Shown: positions 16,319-24,902, counted from the stretch's first letter. The stretch: 64,000 bases of DNA from Massilia agrisoli (GCF_020831365.1 NZ_JAJHPV010000020.1:310001-374000), one strand, 5' to 3'. A program made the numbers and translations. The notes: generated by a model not told the origin, from the sequence alone.

Positions 16319-16864
16319 ATGAGAGCTCACCTCGCCATTGCCCTGCTGTGTAGCGGCGCCTGGATGTCCGGGATGGCCCAGGCAGCGACGCCGGAAGCGA
16401 AGGTTGCGTACAACGAAGCGCGCGACCGCGCTGCGCTGGAATACAAAACGACCCGCGCCAGGTGCGGCCTGATTACCGGCAATCCAAAAGACATCTGCCT
16501 CGCCGAAGCCAAAGCGGCCCGCGTTCACGCCGATGAAGAAGCCCATGCGCATTACAAGAACACGCTCAAGGCCTACACCCAGGCCCGCCTGCGTATCGCG
16601 GCAGCCTATTTCGATGTCGACAAGGCCAAATGCGCCGCCCTGACCGGCAACGACAAGGATGTCTGCCTGCAGCAGGCCAAGGCAACGCTGGTCGCGGCCC
16701 AGGCCGATGCGCGCGCCGACAGGAAAACCATCGAAGCGCGCAATGATGCGCGTGACGACAAACGAACGGCTGAATACAAAGTCGCACTTGAAAAATGCGA
16801 CGCGTTTGCCGGCGCGGCCAAGGACGGATGTGTCACTGCCGCAAAAAACCAGTACGGAAAGTAA
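16319..16864 (+). CDS. Secreted protein with three Cys-pair repeats, hypothetical
   Basis: 181 residues. A signal peptide ends ...GMAQA-A. Three degenerate repeats follow, each with a C-x10-C pair in the frame K/R-C-x4-x-G-x2-KD-x-C-x3-AK: CGLITGNPKDIC, CAALTGNDKDVC and CDAFAGAAKDGC. Intervening sequence is highly charged and helical (YNEARDRAALEYKTTRA). This suggests three disulphide-closed helical hairpins in the periplasm. Family unknown to me. GGAG precedes the ATG; the gene is probably co-transcribed with the BON gene 62 nt downstream. Confidence 0.75.
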   Translation: MRAHLAIALLCSGAWMSGMAQAATPEAKVAYNEARDRAALEYKTTRARCGLITGNPKDICLAEAKAARVHADEEAHAHYKNTLKAYTQARLRIAAAYFDVDKAKCAALTGNDKDVCLQQAKATLVAAQADARADRKTIEARNDARDDKRTAEYKVALEKCDAFAGAAKDGCVTAAKNQYGK

Positions 16865-16926
16865 GGCCCCGCCGTACCGACCAGCTCATTTGAGCATTTT
16901 TGATTAACCACCGAAGGAGTTACACC

Positions 16927-17241
16927 ATGAAAATCGCACAACGCATCGCCCATATGATGATTGCAGCATCCGTCCTGACCACCATGGTTGCTTGCGCACC
17001 GACCGCAAACCGTGAAGGCACCGGCGAATACATCGATGACTCCGTCATCACCGGCAAGGTAAAAGCTGCTTTCGCTGCCGACCCTAACGTCAAGGCAACC
17101 GAAATCAACGTTGAAACCTTCAAGGGCGAAGTCCAGCTGTCCGGTTTCGTGGCCCAGCCAGCCGATGCATCGCGCGCTGCAGATATCGCACGCGGTATTA
17201 AAGGTGTAAAGTCCGTAAAGAATGACGTACGCGTAAAATAA
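16927..17241 (+). CDS. BON-domain lipoprotein (paralogue of the 7512 product)
   Basis: 104 residues from the ATG at 16927 (GGAG seven nt upstream). Signal with Cys at the lipobox (MVAC), then a single BON domain (GEYIDDSVITGKVKAAFA ... INVETFKGEVQLSGFVAQP ... IKGVKSVKNDVRVK). Identity with the 7512-7823 product is obvious over the whole domain, marking a duplication. Probably an OsmY/DolP-like periplasmic stress protein. Confidence 0.9.
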   Translation: MKIAQRIAHMMIAASVLTTMVACAPTANREGTGEYIDDSVITGKVKAAFAADPNVKATEINVETFKGEVQLSGFVAQPADASRAADIARGIKGVKSVKNDVRVK

Positions 17242-17246
17242 TTATT

Positions 17247-17296
17247 GGTCCGGCCGGACCAATCCCGGGCCGGCCTTTTGGCCGGCCTTTTTTTTT
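17247..17296 (+). terminator. Double hairpin terminator after the BON gene
   Basis: A perfect 14-nt palindrome (17247-17260) is followed by GGCCGGCC-TTTT-GGCCGGCC and nine T's (17268-17296). A canonical intrinsic terminator. Confidence 0.9.
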
Positions 17297-17307
17297 GTGA
17301 AGTTAAC

Positions 17308-18522
17308 ATGCAGCTAGCAGACCCGAACCCGGTACGCGCCGCCGAGGACGCCCTCGGGGACACCCACGCCGCCAGTTCCGATTTCCCCGACGCCGCGCCA
17401 GGCCACCCGGCCGGGCTGCGCCTGCCAATCCACGTCAATGCGCGCGGCCTTGCGCTGGGCATCATTGCCACGGTCGCCTTTGTGTACGCGCTGCAGTGGT
17501 CGCAGAAATTCCTCGTACCCCTCCTGCTGGGTATTTTCATCGCCTACACCCTCAATCCCGTGGTGCTGTGGCTGGAGCGCTGGCATATCAAGCGCGCCAT
17601 CGGCGCAACGCTGGTCACCGTCGCCATTGTCGGCCTGATGGGGCTGGTGATCCACCGGGTGCAGGACCAATTCTTCAACATCATCGACGACCTGCCGCAG
17701 ATCACAGAAAAGCTGACCCGCGTATTGAACAAGACATCGGGCGGACAGCCAAGCACGATCCAGCAGGTGCAGGCCGCGGCCGCACAGATCGAGCAGGCCA
17801 CTGCCAGCGTCGGCATGGAAGGCAAGCGCGCCGCGCCGCGCAAACCGCCGCCGGCAGTGGGCGGCAGCAGCAGTTTCAAGGTGATGGACTGGGTACTGGC
17901 CGGCTCGATGGGCCTGGTGACCTTTGTCACCCAGGCCACGATGGTGATCTTCCTCGTGTTCTTCCTGCTCCTTGCCGGCGACACGTTTAAACGCAAGCTC
18001 GTCAAGCTGACCGGGCCCTCGCTGACGCGCAAGAAGGTCACGGTCCACATTCTGGACGACATTAATACGTCGATCCAGAACTACATGTTCATGCTGCTCG
18101 TCACAAACACGATGCTGGCGCTGCTGATGTGGGTGGCGCTGCGCTCGATCGGGCTCGAGAATGCCGGCGCATGGGCCGTGGTGGCCGGGCTGACCCACAT
18201 CATGCCGTATTTCGGACCCCTGCTGATCACGTCGCTGACCGCGCTGGCCGCGTTCATGCAATTTGAATCGGTGCAGATGGTGCTCTTGGTGGCCGGCGCC
18301 TCGCTCGCCATCGCCACCCTGGTCGGCAGCCTGATCGCGACCTGGATGACGGGACGCATCGCCAAGATGAATGCGGCGGCCGTGTTCGTCAGCCTGCTGT
18401 TCTGGGGCTGGCTGTGGGGCATGTGGGGCCTGCTGCTCGGCGTACCGGTGGTCGTGATGATCAAGGTCGTGGCCGAGCGGGTAGAGGGGATGGAAGTGAT
18501 TGCGGAGCTGCTGGGCGAGTAA
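17308..18522 (+). CDS. AI-2E family transporter (PerM/YdiK-like)
   Basis: 404 residues from the ATG at 17308; in-frame codons further upstream lie in the terminator. A polar N-terminus of ~45 residues precedes about eight membrane helices. The AI-2E exporter fold is visible in LLLGIFIAYTLNPVVLWLER, GLTHIMPYFGPLLI and LFWGWLWGMWGLLLGVPVVV. A large loop (~100-205) is rich in Gln/Ala. Family members export autoinducer-2-like or other solutes; substrate not predictable. Confidence 0.88.
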   Translation: MQLADPNPVRAAEDALGDTHAASSDFPDAAPGHPAGLRLPIHVNARGLALGIIATVAFVYALQWSQKFLVPLLLGIFIAYTLNPVVLWLERWHIKRAIGATLVTVAIVGLMGLVIHRVQDQFFNIIDDLPQITEKLTRVLNKTSGGQPSTIQQVQAAAAQIEQATASVGMEGKRAAPRKPPPAVGGSSSFKVMDWVLAGSMGLVTFVTQATMVIFLVFFLLLAGDTFKRKLVKLTGPSLTRKKVTVHILDDINTSIQNYMFMLLVTNTMLALLMWVALRSIGLENAGAWAVVAGLTHIMPYFGPLLITSLTALAAFMQFESVQMVLLVAGASLAIATLVGSLIATWMTGRIAKMNAAAVFVSLLFWGWLWGMWGLLLGVPVVVMIKVVAERVEGMEVIAELLGE

Positions 18523-18608
18523 GGGGCGGGAAGGCGGCGTGCCAAATCCGCCGTGGCTTCCGAGTCGACGCACACCAACGATCGTGCGGCTGCTCCAGTA
18601 GCCGGTCG

Positions 18609-18642
18609 CGTAGGGCGGATAAGGCCAGGGGCCGCATCCGCC
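18609..18642. repeat. Intergenic dyad, CGTAGGGCGGATAAG...GCATCCGCC
   Basis: Inverted repeat between converging AI-2E and YihY genes, same family as 1705, 14700 and 58251. Confidence 0.6.
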
Positions 18643-18653
18643 CACTTCGCAAC

Positions 18654-19571
18654 TTACCCTACCTTCTGCAACTTGTCCGCGCCCGTTTCCTCAGCGGGCT
18701 TGTGCTTCAGGCTGCCAAGCTGCAGCGCATACTGGCGCGCGAACTCGGCCCCGAGGAAAAAGATTTGCGCCGAGTAATACACCCACAACAGCAACGCAAT
18801 CATCGAGCCGGCCGCGCCAAAGCTGTCCGCCACGCCGCTGTTGCCGATATACAGTCCAATGACAAATTTACCCAAGGTGAACATGGCCGCGGTTCCCAGC
18901 GCACCAATGGTCACGTCGCTCCACGACAGCTTGATGCGCGGCAGCAGCTTGTAGATCGTGCCGAACAGGGTCGCAATGACCAGGAAACTGATGACCTGCG
19001 CGATCCAGGACAGCAGCACGGTGGCGTCCTGCCACACGCCGGTGAAATAGTTTTCCAGGATGGCGAGCACGGCACTGACCACCAGCGACACCATCAGCAG
19101 GAAGCCCAGCACCAGGATCAGGCCGAACGACAGCAGGCGCGTGCGCACGATATCCCACCAGCTTGCGTCTTTCGGTGGCGGCACGTTCCAGATTTCATCC
19201 AGGCTGTCCTTCAGCTCGGCAAACGCGCTGGTGGCGCCGAACAGCAGCAGGGCAGTGGCAACGATGGTCGCCCACATGCCGCTTTCCTTGTCGCGCGCAC
19301 CGGCCAGCACCAGCTGGATCGCTTCCGCGCCCTGGGCGCCGACCAGGCCTTTCAGCTCGCTGAGGAGTTGGCCCTGGGCGGCTTCATGCCCGTAGAAGAA
19401 GCCGGCGATGGCGATGACAACCACCAGCACCGGCGCAATCGAGAACAGGGTATAAAAGGCCAGCGCCGCTCCTTTGCTGGCGGCGCGGTCGGCAAACCAT
19501 TCCGTGACCGTGCAGCGCATCAGGTGTACAAGTTGCTTTGAAAACGGCACCCATTCCTTCGCTACATCCAT
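18654..19571 (-). CDS. YihY/BrkB-family inner-membrane protein
   Basis: 305 residues with about six membrane helices. Family signatures include ALAFYTLFSIAPVLVVVIAI near the N-terminus, FAELKDSLDEIWNVPP, and SFGAAGSMIALLLWVYYSAQI with FFLGAEFARQYA. YihY/BrkB proteins, once annotated as RNase BN, are membrane proteins of poorly known function. It follows the OmpA-family gene on the same strand but is separated from it by a terminator. Confidence 0.92.
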   Translation of the reverse strand: MDVAKEWVPFSKQLVHLMRCTVTEWFADRAASKGAALAFYTLFSIAPVLVVVIAIAGFFYGHEAAQGQLLSELKGLVGAQGAEAIQLVLAGARDKESGMWATIVATALLLFGATSAFAELKDSLDEIWNVPPPKDASWWDIVRTRLLSFGLILVLGFLLMVSLVVSAVLAILENYFTGVWQDATVLLSWIAQVISFLVIATLFGTIYKLLPRIKLSWSDVTIGALGTAAMFTLGKFVIGLYIGNSGVADSFGAAGSMIALLLWVYYSAQIFFLGAEFARQYALQLGSLKHKPAEETGADKLQKVG

Positions 19572-19591
19572 AAACGATTCTCCAGAAATAA

Positions 19592-19616
19592 TAAAAGGGG
19601 CAGGCTCGCCCCTTTG
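19592..19616 (-). terminator. Terminator of the proline-rich OmpA gene
   Basis: Eight-bp stem AAAGGGGC / GCCCCTTT with a six-nt loop; T-rich on the minus strand, directly after the stop. Confidence 0.75.
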
Positions 19617-19634
19617 TTACTAACACAGCAGGGC

Positions 19635-20663
19635 TTATTCGGATACCCGCCGTTCGATGGTGATCTGCTCGACCTCGACCCGGCGATTCGGTTCCAGGCA
19701 TTTGATCAGCTCAGCCCGGTTCTTGTTGGTGCAGGTTACCACCGGGTTCGCTTCCCCCTTGCCGTAGGCTTTCAAGCGTGCGCCGTCAATGCCCTTGGCC
19801 ACCAGGTAGTCGCGCACCGCATTGGCGCGCTGTTCCGACAGCTTGAGGTTGTAGGCGGCCGAACCCAGGCGGTCGGCATAGCCGGTGATGTCGACGTCGG
19901 TAATGCTTGGGTCGGCAGTGAGCGCGGCGGCGATTTCGTCGAGGCGCGACTGTACCGGGCCCAGCTTTGCGCTGTCGAACTCGAACAGCTCGGTGGCCGA
20001 CAGGGTGATTTTTTCAAACCGCGCCGGTGCTGGCGGCGGCGGTACCGGTGCCGGCGGAGGGGGCGGCGCCGGCTGCTCGGCGACTGGCGGTGGCGGCGGC
20101 GGCGGTGCGGGCGGCTTGTTGAATGCGTAGTTAAAGCCGATCGTCAGGTATTTGTTATTGCTTTTGTCGAAGCCAAAATCTTCGTCGTGGCGCAGGCGAC
20201 CGCGCACGCTGCGCAAGTCTGCCTGCATCGACCACTGGTCGGTAAAGCCCAGCTGGAAGCCGAGGCCGGCGGTCAGGTAGGGCGAGGTTTCGTGCACGCG
20301 GCGCAGCGGGTTTTCGACCTTGTCGCGCTGGGCGCCGACGCCGAACAGCAGGAAGGGACGGAATTTTCTGCGTGACATCATCAGCAGGGCATCGGCGCCG
20401 ACCAGCGTCTGGCGGTAATTGAAGGGTCCGCTCTCCGAGCGCGAGTGGCTGGCGCCGATCTGCAGGTCCCACATTTCGGACAGCGGCCTGCCGAAGCGCA
20501 AGCCGCCGCCGTAGTCGCGTTCGTCCGTGCCGAACTCGACGTCCGGTTCAAAGTAATTAATGCTGGGCTGGATGTACCAGGACGGATTTATTTCTTGTGC
20601 GAAAGCAGCGCCAGCACAGCAGGCCAAGCCGACAGCCACCGCAATATTTTTCATGTTGTTCAC
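19635..20663 (-). CDS. OmpA-family outer-membrane protein with beta-barrel and Pro-rich hinge
   Basis: 342 residues from a GTG at 20663 that has GGGAG five nt upstream; an ATG three codons later is an alternative. Signal peptide (VAVGLACCAGAAFAQ), an OmpA-like beta-barrel (~20-180, GLRFGRPLSEMWDLQIGASH, YLTAGLGFQLGFTDQWSM), a Pro-rich hinge, and an OmpA C-terminal domain (TLSATELFEFDSAKL, ITGYADRLGS, RLKAYGKGEANPVV, NRRVEVE). This is the full two-domain porin/anchor form. Palindrome 89 nt upstream. Confidence 0.92.
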   Translation of the reverse strand: MNNMKNIAVAVGLACCAGAAFAQEINPSWYIQPSINYFEPDVEFGTDERDYGGGLRFGRPLSEMWDLQIGASHSRSESGPFNYRQTLVGADALLMMSRRKFRPFLLFGVGAQRDKVENPLRRVHETSPYLTAGLGFQLGFTDQWSMQADLRSVRGRLRHDEDFGFDKSNNKYLTIGFNYAFNKPPAPPPPPPPVAEQPAPPPPPAPVPPPPAPARFEKITLSATELFEFDSAKLGPVQSRLDEIAAALTADPSITDVDITGYADRLGSAAYNLKLSEQRANAVRDYLVAKGIDGARLKAYGKGEANPVVTCTNKNRAELIKCLEPNRRVEVEQITIERRVSE

Positions 20664-20751
20664 AGGAACTCCCGAAATGTAATTAAACGTAATTGTTGAC
20701 AGTGTTCTGTGAGGTTCGACTGGAGAATAAGCGTACGAGTTCAACCACTCG

Positions 20752-20765
20752 GTGCGTTCCCGCAC
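20752..20765 (-). promoter_or_regulatory. GTGCG-N4-CGCAC perfect palindrome before ompA (site 9)
   Basis: 89 nt upstream of the OmpA-family start. TATTCT (20724-20729, minus) is centred exactly 32 nt away, identical in sequence and spacing to site 10. Confidence 0.6.
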
Positions 20766-20824
20766 TACGGTGTCCAGGTTGTCATTTTTTTACAACATAA
20801 CGTCGTTTCGATCCTGCGCAGCAT

Positions 20825-20864
20825 GAAAAAAAGCGCCGGACCGGAACTTAACCGGTACGGCGCT
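20825..20864 (-). terminator. Terminator of the collagen-like lipoprotein gene
   Basis: Two-part stem AGCGCCG..CCGG / CCGG..CGGCGCT followed by eight T's on the minus strand. Confidence 0.85.
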
Positions 20865-20886
20865 GTCTCATCAAGCGCTATACAGC

Positions 20887-21159
20887 TTACTTCGCTGGCT
20901 GCTCTGGAACGACCAGGACGGTATCGCCGTCCTTGCCAGGCTCGCCAGGGGCGCCAGGAGCACCTGGTTCGCCTTTTTCACCAGGTGCGCCGGCTGGGCC
21001 AGGCACTGGTACCGGGACAGGAACCGGCACTGCGGCAGGGGCGGCCGCCGGGGTTTCAACGACGGTGGTCGCAGGCGGGGTGACGGTGGTGCTTTCGGTC
21101 TTTTCGCAAGCGGTCAGGCCGGCGACGGCCAGCAGTGCTGCCAGTAGGGTGATCTTCAT
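20887..21159 (-). CDS. Small lipoprotein with collagen-like Gly-X-Y repeats
   Basis: 90 residues from the ATG at 21159 (AAGGAAG upstream). Lipobox GLTAC, a Thr/Pro/Ala linker with a (Val-Pro)n run (AVPVPVPVPVPG), then about eight Gly-X-Y triplets (GPAGAPGEKGEPGAPGAPG...) and an acidic tail ending VPEQPAK. Bacterial collagen-like segments form trimers; this one is short and membrane-tethered. A palindrome lies 93 nt upstream. The repeat is compositionally simple, so homology is uncertain. Confidence 0.85.
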   Translation of the reverse strand: MKITLLAALLAVAGLTACEKTESTTVTPPATTVVETPAAAPAAVPVPVPVPVPGPAGAPGEKGEPGAPGAPGEPGKDGDTVLVVPEQPAK

Positions 21160-21251
21160 GGTGGCTTCCTTATAAAAATTGTTCATCAATGTCGATGCGC
21201 ACGCTGTCAGCGCGGACAACCACAGAATAAATACCCAACCCCGTTTGCTCT

Positions 21252-21265
21252 GTACGGGAACGCAC
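21252..21265 (-). promoter_or_regulatory. GTACG-N4-CGCAC palindrome (site 10)
   Basis: 93 nt upstream of the collagen-like lipoprotein gene; TATTCT (21224-21229, minus) is centred 32 nt away. Confidence 0.55.
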
Positions 21266-21467
21266 ACAGCCGGGCCTGCTTGCATGATCGTCAGAAAAAG
21301 ATGACGACGAGCAGGAAATTTCTTGAATGTTCGATGGCGCACAGACCTGATGATGTGAAACAGGCATTCTTGAGCCCAAGGAGTACGGAACCCGCGAAAT
21401 TGTCAGGCTGTCAAACGACATGAGCGGTTCGTACCAAATGACTATCTCTTCGATGGAGTAACTCAAC

Positions 21468-22082
21468 ATGCATGCAACGACACCTCAATCCAACGCGGCG
21501 CAAGGCGATATGAATGCCTCGCGGTCGGCCAATTCCACCCTGATCGAGCGCGTCGCGCCTCAGCCGGCGGAGCGTGCCCCGATCTCGATGGCGCCGATTG
21601 AGCGCGTGCGTTCGACTTCCGCTACCCAGCGGCGCATTGAAAATATGCAAAAACTGATCCAGGAATTGTCGACCCACGAAATGCTGGCCGACGAAATTGC
21701 CTGGTTCCTCAAATTCTCGCCATCGGGCGCGCGTAAATACATCCGCGACCTGCGCGAAGCCGGCGTGATCGAACTGGCCCGCTATATCGAAGGCACCGCC
21801 ACCTACCTGGGCAAGGCCGTGTACCAGATCTCGCCTGATCCTGAGCGGGTCAAGGCCTTCCTGGCCGCCATCGTCCAGCCAAAGCGCGAAGGGGCAGCCC
21901 CGCGCAAGGAGCGTCCAGGCCTGCGCGAGCAGAGCATGGCAGGCACCGGCCGCCACTTCCACATCCTGGCCGACGATACCCATTATGCGATCCGCGTCAA
22001 CCGCAGCCCGGTCGCCCGCGATCCGCTGGTTGCCGCGCTGTTCGGCGCCGCTCCGGCGGCCAAGCAGGAAAACAACGCCTAA
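21468..22082 (+). CDS. Putative winged-helix DNA-binding protein
   Basis: 204 residues. A polar N-terminus (~1-50), then a likely winged-helix domain at ~52-115 (QRRIENMQKLIQEL, MLADEIAWFLKFSPSGARKY, IRDLREAGVIELARYI). A basic linker (KREGAAPRKERPGLRE) precedes a C-terminal segment DDTHYAIRVNRSPVARDP. The arrangement LADEIAWFL-x5-ARKYIRDLREAGVI is typical of regulators that separate DNA-binding from effector sequence. No effector domain is recognised. Monocistronic, ending in a terminator. Confidence 0.65.
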   Translation: MHATTPQSNAAQGDMNASRSANSTLIERVAPQPAERAPISMAPIERVRSTSATQRRIENMQKLIQELSTHEMLADEIAWFLKFSPSGARKYIRDLREAGVIELARYIEGTATYLGKAVYQISPDPERVKAFLAAIVQPKREGAAPRKERPGLREQSMAGTGRHFHILADDTHYAIRVNRSPVARDPLVAALFGAAPAAKQENNA

Positions 22083-22120
22083 ACAGGTGGCCGCCAGCGG
22101 CCTCCTACCCGGCACGACCG

Positions 22121-22160
22121 ACGCCGCTGCACCTCCTGGTGCCGCGGCGTTTTGCATTTT
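22121..22160 (+). terminator. Terminator of the winged-helix gene
   Basis: Stem ACGCCGC / GCGGCGT with an extended GCACC/GGTGC core, followed by TTTTGCATTTT. Confidence 0.75.
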
Positions 22161-22252
22161 GCGGCTTGATAGATTGAAAAGAGCTTAAGCAACCCCACTT
22201 GAGCCCCAGCGGCACGATGCCGACACCACTACCTGATCCCGAAAGGAACACC

Positions 22253-23020
22253 ATGTTACCGACCCCCGAATCGCTGGAAGGCAAGCCTGTCCCTCAGATA
22301 ACATTCAAGGCGCGGCCGGATGACCAGTGGCGGGACGTCAGCACGGATGAGCTGTTCAAAGGCAAAACCGTCATCGTGTTCTCGCTTCCCGGCGCCTATA
22401 CGCCGACCTGTTCTTCCAGCCATCTGCCGCGCTACAACGAGCTGGCGCCGGTGTTTCGCGACAATGGGGTCGACGACATCGTCTGCATGGCCGTCAATGA
22501 CGCCTTCGTCATGAACGAGTGGAAGCAGGGCCAGGATGCGGCCAATATCACTTTCATGCCAGATGGGAATGGCGACTTCAGCGAGGGCATGGGCATGCTG
22601 GTCGACAAGCGCAACCTGGGCTTTGGCATGCGTTCCTGGCGTTATTCGATGCTGGTGCGCGATGGCGTGATCGAGAAAGTGTTCATCGAGCCGGAAAAGG
22701 ACGGCGATCCCTTCGAGGTGTCCGATGCCGAGACCATGCTCCGCTACATCAACCCGTCCGCCCAGGTGCCCGAACCGGTGGTCGTCTTCTCCAAGCCCGG
22801 CTGCCCGCATTGCGCGCGCGCCAAGGCGGCGCTGGACGATCGCGGGCTCAGCTATACCGACATTTCCCAGAGCCAGCACATCAACGCCAGCGTGCTGCGC
22901 GCCGTGTCGGGCGCGTCCACCTGGCCCCAGGTCTTCATCGGCGGCAAGCTGATCGGCGACGCCGACGCCCTCGAACAGCATCTCGCTTCCGGCGCGCCCC
23001 CGGCTTCCCCAGCAGCATGA
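22253..23020 (+). CDS. Hybrid peroxiredoxin-5/glutaredoxin
   Basis: 255 residues from the ATG at 22253 (AAAGGA five nt upstream). The N-terminal Prx5 domain (~1-160) has peroxidatic Cys53 in PGAYTPTCSSSHLP; the C-terminal glutaredoxin domain (~175-245) has CPHC at 184-187 and the TWPQVFIGG glutathione-binding segment. This is the Haemophilus/Neisseria-type hybrid that reduces peroxides with glutathione through its own Grx domain. It overlaps the next gene by 4 bp. Confidence 0.95.
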   Translation: MLPTPESLEGKPVPQITFKARPDDQWRDVSTDELFKGKTVIVFSLPGAYTPTCSSSHLPRYNELAPVFRDNGVDDIVCMAVNDAFVMNEWKQGQDAANITFMPDGNGDFSEGMGMLVDKRNLGFGMRSWRYSMLVRDGVIEKVFIEPEKDGDPFEVSDAETMLRYINPSAQVPEPVVVFSKPGCPHCARAKAALDDRGLSYTDISQSQHINASVLRAVSGASTWPQVFIGGKLIGDADALEQHLASGAPPASPAA

Positions 23021-24042
23021 GGCTATCCGTCCTTGACCAGTCGCCGGCCATCGCCGGCCACCAGCCAGCCGAAGCCATTACCGCTTCGCTGACGCTGGCG
23101 CGCCATTGCGACGCGCTGGGCTATAACCGTTACTGGTTGTCCGAGCACCACAACAGCAGCAGCATCGTCGGCAGCGCGCCCGAAGTGCTGATGGCGGCGG
23201 TCGCCGCCACCACCCACCGGATCCGCATCGGCAGCGCCGGCATCATGCTGCCGCATTACTCGGCCCTCAAGGTGGCTGAGCAATTCCGCGTGCTGGAAGC
23301 GCTGGCGCCGGGCCGCATCGACCTCGGCGTCGGGCGGGCGCCCGGTTCCGACCGCCTGACCGCGCGGGCGCTGAACCCGCACGCCAGTCCCGGCGCCGAC
23401 GAGTTTCCGCAGCAAGTGCGCGACCTGCGCGACTGGATCGAGGGCCGCCGCATGCCGCCCGATCATCCTTACCGCGCGATCAAGGCGCAGCCGCAAGGCG
23501 AGGGCAGTCCCGCCATGTGGATACTGGGCAGCTCGAATTATGGAGCGCAGCTCGCCGCCCATCTCGGCCTGCCCTACGCGTTCGCGTATTTCTTCAGCGA
23601 TGGCCAGGGCGTCGAGCAGGCCCTCGACCTGTACCGCAGCAACTACCAGCCGAGCGAGCGCTACCCGCACCCGCAGGCGACCATCTGCGTCTGGGCGCTG
23701 GCCTGCGATACCGAACAGGAAGCGGCGCACCAGCTACAGACCCGCGAACACTGGCGCGTCCGCTTCGAACAGGGACTGCTCGGGCCGCTGGTGTCGCCCG
23801 AAGACGCTGCCGCCTATCCATACACGACGGCGGAGCTCGACCGCATTGCCCAGATGCGCCGCAGCGCCATGGCCGGCAGCGCCGAACAGGTCGCCGACAC
23901 CTTGCGCGCGCTGGCCAGCCGGCTCGACCTGTACGAACTGGTCGTCAACACCTGGGCCTACGAGCGCTCGGTCCGGCTGCGTTCCTACAGCCTGCTGGCC
24001 GAGGCGTTCAAGCTGAATGTGGAGGGTCCGTGGAGGCGTTAA
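23017..24042 (+). CDS. LLM-class flavin-dependent oxidoreductase
   Basis: 341 residues; ATG overlaps the preceding stop (ATGA). A luciferase-like TIM barrel: SVLDQSPAIAG start, YWLSEHHN, GSAGIMLPHYSALKVAEQFR, DLGVGRAPGSD and the C-terminal ELVVNTWAYERSVRLRSY. This subgroup (MsnO8-type, sometimes called YhbW-like) uses FMN to oxidise unidentified small molecules. Coupling to the peroxiredoxin hybrid hints at a redox or detoxification unit. Confidence 0.92.
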   Translation: MRLSVLDQSPAIAGHQPAEAITASLTLARHCDALGYNRYWLSEHHNSSSIVGSAPEVLMAAVAATTHRIRIGSAGIMLPHYSALKVAEQFRVLEALAPGRIDLGVGRAPGSDRLTARALNPHASPGADEFPQQVRDLRDWIEGRRMPPDHPYRAIKAQPQGEGSPAMWILGSSNYGAQLAAHLGLPYAFAYFFSDGQGVEQALDLYRSNYQPSERYPHPQATICVWALACDTEQEAAHQLQTREHWRVRFEQGLLGPLVSPEDAAAYPYTTAELDRIAQMRRSAMAGSAEQVADTLRALASRLDLYELVVNTWAYERSVRLRSYSLLAEAFKLNVEGPWRR

Positions 24043-24902
24043 TCTTGTCACTCGCCATCGCTGCGGTGGTGGGCGCGTTCAGCGTTCCGAAGTGGCGGCT
24101 CAGGCGCGCACTGGCCCAGGCGATGCCCCAGCAGCACCTGAATATCCTCAACGCCAACATCCCGGTGTACCGCCACATGGATGCCGGGCTGCAGCAGCAG
24201 CTGCACAAGCTGGTCAGGCAGTTCCTTTATCAGAAGAAGTTTATCGGCTGCGCAGGCCAGCACATCGACGATGAGGTGCGCGTCACGATTGCCGCCCAGG
24301 CCTGCATGTTGCTGCTGAACCGGCCAAGCCGCGTCTACGCCGGCCTCGACACGGTGCTGGTCTATCCGACTGCCTTCATGGCGCCGCGCAAGCACGTCGA
24401 CGAGGCGGGAGTGGTGACCGAGGCACGCCAGGACCTGCTGGGCGAATCCTGGGGCGACGGCCGCGTCGTGCTGGCCTGGGACCACGTGCTGCATGGCGCC
24501 CTCAACTGGACCGAGGGCCACAACGTGGTGCTGCACGAGTTTGCCCACCAGCTTGACAGCGAATCGGGCAGCAACAACGGCGCGCCGTGGCTGGGCGACC
24601 GCGCCAGTTACCAGCGCTGGTCGGAAGTGCTGTCGCGCGACTACGCCAACCTGCAGGTCGATGCGATGTACCGCCAGCAAAGCGTGCTCGACCATTATGG
24701 CGCCAGCAGCCCGGCCGAGTTCTTCGCGGTCGCCACCGAGGCCTTCTTCGCGCGGCCCTACGAGATGGCCAGCCACCATCCGCAGCTGTTCGGCGAGTTC
24801 CTGCGCTACTACCGGGTCGACCCGCGCGAATGGCTGGCCGCGCCGGCCGAGCCCGGGCCGGCGGCGTACTACGGCCGGCCGGCCTATGGCCAATGGCAAT
24901 GA
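24030..24902 (+). CDS. mtfA: Zinc-dependent peptidase MtfA-like
   Basis: 290 residues from a GTG at 24030, overlapping the previous gene by 13 nt. N-terminal hydrophobic helix (LILSLAIAAVVGAF), then the MtfA/DUF980 domain with zinc motif HEFAHQLD (His ~169) and the downstream Glu in FFAVATEAFF. E. coli MtfA is a cytosolic aminopeptidase that binds the Mlc repressor. The N-terminal membrane helix here is typical of proteobacterial homologues. Confidence 0.92.
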   Translation: MEALILSLAIAAVVGAFSVPKWRLRRALAQAMPQQHLNILNANIPVYRHMDAGLQQQLHKLVRQFLYQKKFIGCAGQHIDDEVRVTIAAQACMLLLNRPSRVYAGLDTVLVYPTAFMAPRKHVDEAGVVTEARQDLLGESWGDGRVVLAWDHVLHGALNWTEGHNVVLHEFAHQLDSESGSNNGAPWLGDRASYQRWSEVLSRDYANLQVDAMYRQQSVLDHYGASSPAEFFAVATEAFFARPYEMASHHPQLFGEFLRYYRVDPREWLAAPAEPGPAAYYGRPAYGQWQ

